Assembly: GCA_005223145.1 (NCBI GenBank) | Contig: NJBL01000014.1 | Span: 1-42,335, forward strand | Reading direction: 5' to 3' | Source of the DNA: a bacterium (candidate division B38) B3_B38 | Lineage (GTDB): Bacteria > Acidobacteriota > B3-B38 > Guanabaribacteriales > B3-B38 | DNA: 42,335 bases | Shown here: positions 27,018-34,986 of the stretch, one piece after another | Position numbering within the stretch: position 1 is the stretch's first letter | How the letters are laid out: each line of letters starts with the position of its first letter | Position numbers and translations under genes: made by a program | Notes under the pieces: model-generated | Told to the model about the DNA's origin: nothing | Database searches by the model: none | What the model saw: only the letters and a program-made list of their open reading frames with translations

Positions 27018-27581
27018 TCATCTCATGATGGCTATCTTCAGCAGAAGAAGGGCAAAAACAGCGCCCACCCCTACCAGGGTCTTATGCTCTCGGTTTTCCA
27101 GAAAGAGCTTCCATTGAAAGCCACCCCCGCGCCCTTTATACCCCTTCCCCAGGGGAAAAAAGAGATGAACCTTCCTTGCATATGCTTGATATTCATCGGG
27201 AAAAAGCTCCCTTAGCTTTCTCTCCTCGGCTTTCATAGTAGTCCCGTAGATCAGGGGAAAAAGGAGGACGAAAGCTCCCGTGAGCCACCAGCTCCTCCCC
27301 GCCAGACAAAACCCCAGCCCTATGATAAAGCTCCCCAGATAGAGAGGGTGGCGGGTAAAAGCGTAAGGTCCCCCGTTGGCTAACCTGCTCGATTTATTTA
27401 TATAGCCCGAAGCCCACACCCGCAGACCCTCTCCGCACCCTACAACTATGGCCGCCAAAAGGAGGGACTTATAAGTGGGGCGAGCAAAAAAGAGGTAAAC
27501 CAACCCGAACAGCCAATTTATGGTTACCCGGTAACGGGTGACCAACCGGGCTATTGACTCTCTTGAACCTTGCTGTCCCAA
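27018..27581 (-). CDS. ICMT-like membrane methyltransferase
   Basis: 187 residues with four to five transmembrane segments. The pattern PYAFTRHPLYLGSFIIGLG followed by EERKLRELFPDEYQAYARKV matches the isoprenylcysteine carboxyl methyltransferase / phospholipid methyltransferase superfamily, whose C-terminal half binds S-adenosylmethionine. It starts with TTG at 27581, preceded by GGGGAG. No internal ATG lies near the N-terminus. Bacterial members have diverse lipid or small-molecule substrates and the target here is unknown. It is the last gene of the LPS operon, 12 bases after a heptosyltransferase gene, which hints at a lipid or envelope substrate. Confidence 0.78.
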   Translation of the reverse strand: MGQQGSRESIARLVTRYRVTINWLFGLVYLFFARPTYKSLLLAAIVVGCGEGLRVWASGYINKSSRLANGGPYAFTRHPLYLGSFIIGLGFCLAGRSWWLTGAFVLLFPLIYGTTMKAEERKLRELFPDEYQAYARKVHLFFPLGKGYKGRGGGFQWKLFLENREHKTLVGVGAVFALLLLKIAIMR

Positions 27582-27593
27582 TCCCCGTCTCCC

Positions 27594-28655
27594 CTATCTT
27601 AATCCTTCCAGCCTTCGGTTGACAACCTCGAAGACCTTCTGGGGAGCTATTGCTCCCAGGCAGGGCTCTGCACCACAATCTCTCTTGTAGCAGGGAGCAC
27701 AGGGAACCTTCCGTCTGATGACGATGTCGGCGGGATTGTAAGGACCGTTTCGGTCGGGGTCACTCGGTCCGTAGATGCCCACCACCGGGGTCCCACAGGC
27801 AACCGCCAGATGGAGGGGAGCGCTATCTCCACAAATGAGGAGCTTCGCCCTCTTTATCAAGGCGATAAGCTGCGGAATATCGGTGGAAAAGGAGATAGCC
27901 GGACTTTTCCTCATCCGGGAGGCTATTTCCATAGCCAGCTCTCTCTCCCCGGGTCCCCAGGTCAATAGAATATGATAGCCCATCTTGTTAATTATCATAT
28001 CTGCCAGGGAGGCATACTTCTCCGCCGACCAGCGTTTGCTCCGCCATCCTCCACCGGGGTTTATGATGATAAACTCCGTCAGCTTCAGGGTGCTCAGACC
28101 CTCGGTCACATATCTCTCCGCCTCTTCGCTAAAGACCAGGGGAAACTCCACCCGCCGGGAATCTATGCCGAGGGGCTTTAAAAGACCCAGGTTTTTATCA
28201 ACAACATGTATTTCCTGAGGAGCAGAGGGGCGACTTCGGTTGAGGAAGATACTGCTCCAGGGTTCCCGAAGGTCATCTTTCCCAAAGCCGAGGCGAAGGG
28301 GAGCGCCCGAAAGGAAAGTCAACAGTCCCGATTTTATCAGCCCCTGAAAGTCGATAGCCAGGTCAAACCTCCCACGGCGTAGCTCTCTTACGGAGGAGAA
28401 AAGCTCCCGATAAGTAGATAGGCTGAGGGGCTCCTTCCGCCACCTCAGGGTATCCACTGTTAGCAGCCTGTCTATGAAGGGATGGTGAAGAAGGAGAGGC
28501 TGGTGTCTCTTCTCTACCAGCCAGGAGATTTCCATCTCGGGAAACCTACCCTTGAGGAGGGGAAGGACGGGGAGGGTATGAACTATATCTCCCAGTGAGC
28601 TTAACTTTACTATCAGAATCTTTCTGACTCGCGAGGTATCAATGGCTGGCTCCAT
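27594..28655 (-). CDS. Heptosyltransferase-type glycosyltransferase (GT9), WaaC-like
   Basis: 353 residues. The N-terminal ILIVKLSSLGDIVHTLPVLP block and the C-terminal CGDSAPLHLAVACGTPVVGIYGPSDP block define family GT9, a GT-B fold that transfers ADP-L-glycero-D-manno-heptose to Kdo (WaaC) or to the first heptose (WaaF). The N-terminal KLSSLGD form is closer to WaaC, while the second family member in this operon (30346-31455) has the RGTNWIGD form of WaaF. A cysteine-rich segment, CAPCYKRDCGAEPC, lies near the C-terminus and is common in GT9 proteins of many phyla. It overlaps the hldC gene by 17 bases. The enzyme works at the cytoplasmic face of the inner membrane. Confidence 0.85.
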   Translation of the reverse strand: MEPAIDTSRVRKILIVKLSSLGDIVHTLPVLPLLKGRFPEMEISWLVEKRHQPLLLHHPFIDRLLTVDTLRWRKEPLSLSTYRELFSSVRELRRGRFDLAIDFQGLIKSGLLTFLSGAPLRLGFGKDDLREPWSSIFLNRSRPSAPQEIHVVDKNLGLLKPLGIDSRRVEFPLVFSEEAERYVTEGLSTLKLTEFIIINPGGGWRSKRWSAEKYASLADMIINKMGYHILLTWGPGERELAMEIASRMRKSPAISFSTDIPQLIALIKRAKLLICGDSAPLHLAVACGTPVVGIYGPSDPDRNGPYNPADIVIRRKVPCAPCYKRDCGAEPCLGAIAPQKVFEVVNRRLEGLR

Positions 28656-29136
28656 ATTTTTCTATTATCTTTCTGATTAGCAGGCTGGTGGAGTGACCCT
28701 TGGGGTCTCCTCCCACAACCCTGGTAAGAGTGCCACAACTGGCAGCCACACCCTTCTCGGGAACGCTCTCCTCGGTATAATCGGTTCCTTTGGCGTGGTA
28801 GTGGGGCTTAAGGGTGAGGATGAGTTCTTCGACTGTCGGTTTGTCAAAAACCAACACATAATCAACCAACTCAAAGGCGGAGACAATCTGCGCCCGTTCG
28901 TCCTGGCTCATCAACGGTCTCTTTTTGCCCTTAATCTGCTTCACCGAGCGGTCGCTGTTCACACCCACTATCAATATATCACCCAGCTCTTTCGCCCCTT
29001 TGAGATAGCGGATGTGCCCCACATGAATCAGGTCGAAACAGCCGTTAGCCAGGACAATCACCTTCCCCTCTTCTTTCAGCCTGGTGACTTCCCTGTGGAG
29101 CTCTTCAAGACCTTTTATCTTATCCCTGGTCCCCAT
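28639..29136 (-). CDS. rfaE2: D-glycero-beta-D-manno-heptose 1-phosphate adenylyltransferase
   Basis: 165 residues, the stand-alone form of the C-terminal half of HldE. The nucleotidyltransferase motif is GCFDLIHVGHIRYL (residues about 32-45, with the catalytic HVGH), followed by NSDRSVKQIKG, which contacts the phosphates. It couples heptose 1-phosphate to AMP and yields ADP-heptose for the heptosyltransferases encoded around it. It overlaps the kinase gene by 17 bases upstream and the WaaC-like gene by 17 bases downstream, showing a tightly coupled operon. No defect is seen in this gene, unlike its two neighbours upstream. Confidence 0.92.
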   Translation of the reverse strand: MGTRDKIKGLEELHREVTRLKEEGKVIVLANGCFDLIHVGHIRYLKGAKELGDILIVGVNSDRSVKQIKGKKRPLMSQDERAQIVSAFELVDYVLVFDKPTVEELILTLKPHYHAKGTDYTEESVPEKGVAASCGTLTRVVGGDPKGHSTSLLIRKIIEKYGASH

Positions 29137-30144
29137 TTTCCTCCTCTACTGCCTGGAAGAGTTCCAGCTGGCTGACGGTAGCCGTCGCCCTCTTCATCAC
29201 CACAATCCCTCCAGCGTAGTTAGCCAGCCTTGCCGCCTCGTAGAAGGTAGCTCCAGCAGCTAAAGCAAGGGTGAAGACGCTGATAACCGTGTCTCCAGCC
29301 CCGGTAACGTCGGCTATCTCATCGGTGCCGTAGATTCCTATGTGCACCGGCTCTTTCCCTTTCTCAAAAAGGTTCATACCATCGCTCCCCCTGGTCACCA
29401 GCACTGCCTGGCAGGCTAACCTCTGCAGAAGGGCTCTCCCAGCCTTTACCAGCTCCTTTTCATCCTTCCCTATTGGGACTTGCAGAGCCGCTTCCACCTC
29501 CGGTTCGTTGGGGGTGGCCGCGGTCACCCCTGGATAGCTGAGGAGGTTATAGTGGGAATCCAGAGTGATGATTATCCCCCGGCGGTGAGCCTCGCTCAGG
29601 ATATGCTGAAAGACTGGCTGAGAAAGGAAACCATAGCCATAATCCGACAGGATAATAGCATCGAGGTGGTCGGTCAGGGCATCGAAGCTTTTTATGATTG
29701 AGGGGAACAGCTCGTCCCAGCGGTTGAAGGGGAGCTCCCGGTCCATCCTCAGCACCTGCTGTTTGGTAGAGTGGACACCACCTGCCAGGATACGGCTCTT
29801 GGTTGGGGTGGGGTAATGGGGATGAACAATGAACTGCGACAGCTCCACCCCCCTTTTGGTGAGAGCCTGCAACAGTCTCCTGCCCGATTCATCCTCTCCC
29901 ACCATGCCGATGGGTATGGCGACTCCCCTTAGGTAGCGATGTTGTTGACGGCGTTTGCTCCGCCACCGGGAAGAATCACACTCTCCTCATACTTCAATAT
30001 CAGCACCGGGGCTTCCCTGGATATGCGGTCTATCTTCCCGTAGACGAATTCATCGGCGATCATATCCCCCACTACCAGGAGCCTTTTCCCTGAAAACTCC
30101 TCAATTAGCCTTAATAATCTCTCCCGCAGTCTCCCTTGTTTCAT
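29120..30144 (-). pseudogene. rfaE1: D-glycero-beta-D-manno-heptose-7-phosphate kinase, split by a one-base deletion
   Basis: The gene reads as two frames. The first runs from the ATG at 30144 for 71 codons and stops with TAA at 29931-29929. The second is open through 29120, with its first ATG at 29905. The first ends LPGGGANAVNNIAT, and the other frame continues LRGVAIPIGMVGEDESG, exactly the next part of a PfkB-family heptose kinase. Adding one base in ACCTA (as ACC CTA) restores a single frame of about 341 codons, the normal length. The C-terminal part keeps the catalytic GAGD (VTGAGDTV) and ATP-binding segments. The kinase normally makes heptose 1,7-bisphosphate. The break could be a true mutation or a base missed in a short C run during sequencing. 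Confidence 0.85.
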
Positions 30145-30147
30145 ATC

Positions 30148-30344
30148 TCAGCACCTACCTTTACCATTCTGGTGAAGTAGCTTTATAAGCTGCTGATGGA
30201 CCTCAGATGCTATCTCCTCGGTAAAATAGCCTCGGCAGAGCGTGGAAAAGGCTCAACCCTGAGCGGCTCGTCCACACAGCCCACCTCTTTAGTGATGGTG
30301 CCATCCCTGCCCAGAAAAACCGCTCTACTCTTCTTCCCTATTTT
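30148..30344 (-). pseudogene. gmhB: Remnant of gmhB (heptose 1,7-bisphosphate phosphatase)
   Basis: Between waaF and rfaE1 two short minus-strand segments match consecutive parts of the HAD-type phosphatase GmhB. The first (about 30344-30230) reads KSRAVFLGRDGTITKEVG, then VDEPLRVEPFPRSAEAI, matching the family opening (FLDRDGTIN..VGY). The second, in another frame (about 30232-30148), reads RGYFTEEIASEVHQQLIKLL, which matches the RGYFTEE..VHQ.L segment. The roughly 20-25 residues expected between them are missing, as is everything after the second block, including the CPHH-type zinc region. The nucleophile of DxDGT is changed to Gly (GRDGT) and no start codon remains. It is too decayed to be functional. 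Confidence 0.8.
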
Positions 30345-30345
30345 A

Positions 30346-31455
30346 TTATAAATCCGCTCCCTTGTCAGCTGATTTCAACCTCTCAGTTTCCGTCAGCTTC
30401 TGCCGGGCAACCGAATAGACCTCCTCGGCAGTGATCGCTTTCATACAGCGGTGCTCGGTGGGACAGTCGGCTAACTGGCAGGGGCGGCAATCAAGCTGCT
30501 TGCTTATTACCGAGTGCCCCTCCCCCCAGGGGGCGGTAATCCGCTCGTCGGTAGGTCCAAAGATGCCGATAGTGGGAACCCTCAGCGCAGCTGCCAGATG
30601 CATGGGACCCGAGTCGTTGCTGATAAAGAGCTGGCAAAGGCTGATGACCGCAATCAGCTCCTGCAAGGTTGTCTTCCCGGTAAGGACAATGGGCGTACTC
30701 TTCATAAAGCTGGTCATTTTCCTGGCAATATCCCGCTCCCTGGTGCTCCCCACCACGACCACCCGACAATCAGCCGATTGCTCCAGCCTGTCTGCCACCT
30801 CGCCAAACCTCTCCGGCAGCCACCTTTTAGCGGGACCGAAAGCTGCTCCCGGGTTTATCCCCACCAGAGGCCTCTCCCAACTGACTCCTGAGTTTAGAAG
30901 AAGCTGTTTCATTTTTTCCTTGGCACCTTCATCAATGAGTAACTCCATCTGCGGTGGCTCTTCCTCGGCAATTCCCAGACCACGGAGGAGCTCCGTATAG
31001 TAATAGACATGGTGCCGCCTCAGGGTTTCCTTGTTTACCGGCAGAGCCCTGGTCAGCAAGAAACCCCGACCATCAGTAGCGTAACCCCAGCGGTGAGGGA
31101 TGCGGGCAAAAAAGGTCAGAGCAGCGGCTTGGAAGGCATTCTGGAAGAGGATAGCCAGCTCATACCCCCCTTTCCTGAGCTGCCGGACTACGGATAGGAA
31201 TCCTTTAGCCCCTCTGTATTCCCCACTTCTATCGTAGATCAGGAGATGGTCAATAAGCTTTGAGGGCTGATAGATGCCCGCCACCCAGGGCTTCACCATC
31301 AGGGTGAGCTCAGCTGAGGGGAAAGTCCGTCGGATCACCCTCAAAGCGGGCAAAGAGCAGACACAGTCGCCAATCCAGTTGGTGCCCCTGACCAGGATGG
31401 ACCGGAATCCCTCCTGCGGATATTTTCTCCCTTTTATTCTATTTGTAAAAGGCAT
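30346..31455 (-). CDS. waaF: Lipopolysaccharide heptosyltransferase II (GT9)
   Basis: 369 residues from the ATG at 31455, which has GAAGG eight bases upstream and lies four bases after the stop of the preceding acyltransferase gene. An earlier in-frame start at 31542 would overlap that gene by 83 bases and is rejected. The family block ILVRGTNWIGDCVCSLPALR sits at the start and ISNDSGPMHLAAALRVPTIGIFGPTD near the C-terminus, followed by a cysteine-containing C.PCQLADCP segment. The RGTNWIGD form is typical of WaaF, which adds the second heptose of the LPS inner core at the inner membrane. Its ADP-heptose donor depends on genes that are damaged just downstream. Confidence 0.9.
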   Translation of the reverse strand: MPFTNRIKGRKYPQEGFRSILVRGTNWIGDCVCSLPALRVIRRTFPSAELTLMVKPWVAGIYQPSKLIDHLLIYDRSGEYRGAKGFLSVVRQLRKGGYELAILFQNAFQAAALTFFARIPHRWGYATDGRGFLLTRALPVNKETLRRHHVYYYTELLRGLGIAEEEPPQMELLIDEGAKEKMKQLLLNSGVSWERPLVGINPGAAFGPAKRWLPERFGEVADRLEQSADCRVVVVGSTRERDIARKMTSFMKSTPIVLTGKTTLQELIAVISLCQLFISNDSGPMHLAAALRVPTIGIFGPTDERITAPWGEGHSVISKQLDCRPCQLADCPTEHRCMKAITAEEVYSVARQKLTETERLKSADKGADL

Positions 31456-31459
31456 CCCT

Positions 31460-32350
31460 TTAGCCTTCTTGTGGGGGTTGACTCTTCCATCGCTGGTGAA
31501 TCCATAGCCAGTATTGCGGGTAACGCCGTATATACCCCTCAATCACATCGGTACATCTCTGGGTTAGGTTGACAATCGCTTCCCTCCGGTCAGCGAATTC
31601 CCCTGGCTCAATCTCCTTCTCGTAGATTAACCTGTATCTCCCATCTTTTATCGGAAGGGCAAAAGCGGGTATGAGGGGCGCTTTGGTGCGCAGGGCTAAT
31701 GAAGCCAGAATGGGAGTGGTAGATGCCCACCGTCCAAAAAAGCGTATAAAGATCCCCTCCTGGGGTATGGCGTTCTGATCTATAAGGACTGCCACCCCCT
31801 CCTCTTTTCTGAGGGCTCCCAGTATCCCCTTTACGGCATCCTTCTTATAGATAACCCTATTGCCCGACTTACAGCGATAAGTATGAAGTAATCTCTCCAA
31901 ATAGGGGTTATCAAGGGGACGGCTGACTACCCTCATGGGAAAGCCCAAATACCCCTGGGCAACCCCCATTAGCTCCCAATGCCCGAAATGACCGGTGAAC
32001 AGCAGCACTCCCCTCCCTTTGCGATAAGCACGCTCCAGGTTTTCCAGACCCTGATATTCCACCAGCCTCTGGATAGCCTTCTGTTTAACCCTTCTACCCC
32101 ATAAAATATCCATAATCACCGAGCCGAAATGAGAGAAAGACCTGCGGGCAATCCTTGGTTTATCCGCGCTTCCTGAGGTTGAGGGAAAGGCGATATCGAG
32201 ATTGCTCAAGGCTATCCTCCTCAATTTCGGGCAGAGGTAATAGAAGAGGAGTCCGAAAAGCCTGCCCAGCGCCAGGCACAGCCGGCGGGGTAATACAGCT
32301 GCCTTCAAGGAGAGGGTCTTCACCACAAGCCATTCCAGCCGATAGCGCAT
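31460..32350 (-). CDS. Lipid A acyltransferase of the LpxL/HtrB (LABLAT) family
   Basis: 296 residues, typical for the family. One hydrophobic N-terminal segment (about 25-42) is followed by the acyltransferase motif H-x4-E at His121-Glu126 (TGHFGHWE) and the later block VLIDQNAIPQEGIFIRFFGR. These enzymes add a secondary acyl chain to Kdo2-lipid IVA from acyl-ACP at the inner membrane. Whether this is the LpxL or LpxM step cannot be told. It lies directly after lpxK (three-base gap) and just before waaF, in a cluster that runs through lipid A completion and core addition. Confidence 0.88.
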   Translation of the reverse strand: MRYRLEWLVVKTLSLKAAVLPRRLCLALGRLFGLLFYYLCPKLRRIALSNLDIAFPSTSGSADKPRIARRSFSHFGSVIMDILWGRRVKQKAIQRLVEYQGLENLERAYRKGRGVLLFTGHFGHWELMGVAQGYLGFPMRVVSRPLDNPYLERLLHTYRCKSGNRVIYKKDAVKGILGALRKEEGVAVLIDQNAIPQEGIFIRFFGRWASTTPILASLALRTKAPLIPAFALPIKDGRYRLIYEKEIEPGEFADRREAIVNLTQRCTDVIEGYIRRYPQYWLWIHQRWKSQPPQEG

Positions 32351-32353
32351 CTC

Positions 32354-33463
32354 CTATTCCCCCTCCGGATTCAGCCTTAGCTTACTCATCAAGGTCTGCT
32401 GGAATTCTTCCTGCTCCCTTATTTCTATATCTATTTTCAGATAAAGGAAGGGGAGGTCACCGAGCTTCAGCTGGGACAATCGAAGGGCATCCTTTTCAGT
32501 GGTGACCACTGCCTCCGTGTTAAGCTGGCGGGCAGTGGAAACCACAGCATTCACTTCCTTTTGATTGTACCAGTGGTGGTCTCTGAATCTGAAGGAACGA
32601 ACAATCTCCAACTGGAGTTGCCGTAAGTCCTCCTCAAAGTAGAGGGGCTGAGCTATAGCACAGAGGGAGACCACCCTCCTGGTGCGAAAGGGGGGTTCCC
32701 TGACCTTCCGGTCCCCTTTCACCCAGAACAGACCCTTCAGCAAACGCTGGCTGTAGAATAGAGGAGCTGTGGGGTTATATCTCTTTATAGCTTCCAGCAC
32801 AGGCGAATGGCTCTGCCCTGGAGCAGATTGGGTGATTACAATGATGTCGGCTCTCCTTATCCCCTTGAGAGGCTCCCGCAGACGCCCCCGGGGGAAGAGG
32901 TGGAGCTCTGGCTGGATTTCGTTACCGTCCAGCAGTAGGATATCCACATCTCGCCACAGCCTCCGATGCTGAAAGCCGTCATCCAGCAGGTACATTTCAG
33001 CTCCCAGTTTTTCCTCTGCCCATTGCCCCGCCCGATAGCGGTCGGGATGGACAACAACCGCCACCGCCGGCAGGTTCCTGGCTATCAGATATGGCTCGTC
33101 CCCGGCGTATCGTGGTGAGGAGAGAATTTTCTCCCCATCGGATACTACGGCTAAAGCCCTCTTTTTCTCCCTCTTATAACCCCGTGACAGTACCGCTACC
33201 CTAAAACCCTTCTGGTGAAGAAATCTGGCTACGTAAAGAGTGAGGGGTGTCTTACCAGTCCCTCCCACCGTCAGGTTTCCAATGCTTATCACCTTTCCCG
33301 AAAGCCTCCTGAGAGTAAATAGCCCCCGGTCCCACATCCAGTTACGCCATTCAAGAAACCACTGATAGAGCTTAATCAAGGGAAGCATAAGCAAAATAAG
33401 GGGGGAAGAAGTCTTCCCGGTTATCGTTCCCCTATCCTCTCTTATGCTCCCTATATCATTCAT
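32354..33463 (-). CDS. lpxK: Tetraacyldisaccharide 4'-kinase
   Basis: 369 residues. An N-terminal membrane-associated helix (about 20-36) precedes the Walker A motif GNLTVGGTGKTP at about 62-73, which is characteristic of LpxK. The conserved segments VLSRGYKR, GDEPYLIARN, LLDDGFQHR (the DDGFQH catalytic motif) and a C-terminal VTTEKDALRL are all present. The enzyme phosphorylates the 4' position of lipid A disaccharide 1-phosphate on the cytoplasmic face of the inner membrane, giving lipid IVA, the acceptor for the WaaA enzyme encoded 12 bases upstream. Confidence 0.95.
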   Translation of the reverse strand: MNDIGSIREDRGTITGKTSSPLILLMLPLIKLYQWFLEWRNWMWDRGLFTLRRLSGKVISIGNLTVGGTGKTPLTLYVARFLHQKGFRVAVLSRGYKREKKRALAVVSDGEKILSSPRYAGDEPYLIARNLPAVAVVVHPDRYRAGQWAEEKLGAEMYLLDDGFQHRRLWRDVDILLLDGNEIQPELHLFPRGRLREPLKGIRRADIIVITQSAPGQSHSPVLEAIKRYNPTAPLFYSQRLLKGLFWVKGDRKVREPPFRTRRVVSLCAIAQPLYFEEDLRQLQLEIVRSFRFRDHHWYNQKEVNAVVSTARQLNTEAVVTTEKDALRLSQLKLGDLPFLYLKIDIEIREQEEFQQTLMSKLRLNPEGE

Positions 33464-33475
33464 CAGCTCACCACT

Positions 33476-34777
33476 TCAGACTGCTCCTCCTGTTGCTGAA
33501 GGGGGAAATAGCTTCTGGATAATGGCTAAGCTCTTATCGGTTGCTCCTCTATTTGCTTTGACAATTTGCCGTGCCTTCTTCCCCATACGGGCGCAAAGCC
33601 CATCATCCTCCAGAAGTTGGAGGAAAGCCTGGGTAAGCTCCTGCTGATTTTTAACCATTATGCCTCCCTCCTCCTTGAGAAATAGCTGGGAGATGGCTTT
33701 GAAATTATCCATATATCTGCCAAAGACGACCGGCTTACCGCGGGATGCTGGCTCCAGGATATTGTGCCCTCCCACAGGGACCAGGCTGCCCCCGACAAAG
33801 TTTATCCTCCCCAGGGCATAGGCAGAGGTCAACTCCCCGATGGTATCCAGCAGAAGGAGCTCGGGCTCCCCTCCCTCCTCCCCGTACTTGCTGCGCCGAC
33901 GGTAGCAAAAAGAGGAGCTTCTCAGAAGTTTCTCCACCTCGTCAAACCTGGTAGGGCGACGTGGGGCCAATATCATCTTAGCCTGTGGATATTTCTTTTT
34001 AACCTTCCGGAAGCTGGTCAGCATCATCTCCTCTTCACCTTTTTCGGTGCTTCCGGCAACTATCACCGGGGTTTCGGGCTTGACCCCCAGCAGCCCACTA
34101 AGCAGCTTTGTGGTTTTTGAAGAGGCGGGGGGCTCATCGGTATCATATTTGAGATTTCCGGTAGCCATCACTTTATCTTGCCTGGCTCCTAAAGAGATAA
34201 TCCGCCGGGCGTCTTCCTCGCTCTGCATACAGTAAAAATCCACATCTTTCAATACCCGGCGAAAGAGGGTTCGTATTTTAAGATACCGACCATAGGAGCG
34301 GGAGGAGAGCCGCCCGTTTACAAGAACGACTGGTATTCCCCGCCTCTTGCACTGGCGCAGCGCGTTAGGCCATAGCTCTGTCTCCAGGATAACGAGCAAT
34401 ACCGGGTTAAGGCGACTGAGGCTCCGACGGATGGAAAAGCTCCAGTCAAAGGGGAAAAAGACCACCCCATCAACCTCAGGAAAGATCTGCTGGGCAATCC
34501 TGTTGCCCGTAATAGTAGTGGTAGAAATAACGAGGGGATAATCGGGATACCCCTTTTGCAGCGCGCCGATCAGCGACTTTGCCGCCAGCACCTCGCCCAC
34601 TGATACCGCATGCACCCATATAGACTTCTTTCTATTGGAGTTCACCTCTCGGGGGATAGAGCCAAACCTCTGAAAGAGGCTTCTCCAGTAGCGAGGGTAG
34701 ATGAGCTCCCGCACAAGAAAATAAGGTATGAGCACCAAAAAGGCTAAGGTGTAAATTAAACTGTATATAAAATACAT
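33476..34777 (-). CDS. waaA: 3-deoxy-D-manno-octulosonic acid (Kdo) transferase
   Basis: 433 residues. The protein has an N-terminal membrane helix and the GT-B fold of family GT30. The catalytic glutamate lies in HAVSVGEV (Glu62). Other family segments are ETELWPN, LVNGRLSSRS, VAGSTEKGEEE and the Kdo-binding GGSLVPVGGHNILEPA near residues 333-348. It adds Kdo residues to lipid IVA, which is the entry to core assembly. It is the first gene of the LPS operon. No good Shine-Dalgarno precedes the ATG, which is unusual in this window, and the 5' leader contains a nine-codon upstream frame. Confidence 0.95.
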   Translation of the reverse strand: MYFIYSLIYTLAFLVLIPYFLVRELIYPRYWRSLFQRFGSIPREVNSNRKKSIWVHAVSVGEVLAAKSLIGALQKGYPDYPLVISTTTITGNRIAQQIFPEVDGVVFFPFDWSFSIRRSLSRLNPVLLVILETELWPNALRQCKRRGIPVVLVNGRLSSRSYGRYLKIRTLFRRVLKDVDFYCMQSEEDARRIISLGARQDKVMATGNLKYDTDEPPASSKTTKLLSGLLGVKPETPVIVAGSTEKGEEEMMLTSFRKVKKKYPQAKMILAPRRPTRFDEVEKLLRSSSFCYRRRSKYGEEGGEPELLLLDTIGELTSAYALGRINFVGGSLVPVGGHNILEPASRGKPVVFGRYMDNFKAISQLFLKEEGGIMVKNQQELTQAFLQLLEDDGLCARMGKKARQIVKANRGATDKSLAIIQKLFPPSATGGAV

Positions 34778-34861
34778 GGGTAGTTTTGATTTACTTCCGA
34801 GGACTTATCCCCTTGCCTGGCAGTTCAGCCCCATAATTCAAATTACCTATTACGAGAAAAA

Positions 34862-34890
34862 ATTATAATACACTAAGCTTTTAAGGTCAA
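34862..34890 (-). promoter_or_regulatory. Predicted strong sigma70-type promoter of the LPS operon
   Basis: On the minus strand TTGACC (34890-34885) and a perfect TATAAT (34867-34862) have a 17-base spacer. It lies about 85 bases upstream of waaA and is the only convincing promoter seen for the run of genes down to 27018. Confidence 0.75.
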
Positions 34891-34986
34891 CCATATTAAG
34901 GGGTTAAAAAAAGAACCCAGCCAATGCATTTGTTAGAGGCTCATGGAAAGAACTGTTGAACAAGTAATTTCCTCTATTTTACCAAT

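Noticed and set aside
27000-27022. Bidirectional terminator between rng and the ICMT-like gene
   Set aside because: A small AGCC/GGCT hairpin is present in the convergent gap, but it contains a mismatch, lacks a T-run and lies partly in coding sequence.
31456-31542. Upstream extension of waaF
   Set aside because: It overlaps the acyltransferase gene, and the ATG at 31455 has a ribosome site and fits the family start.
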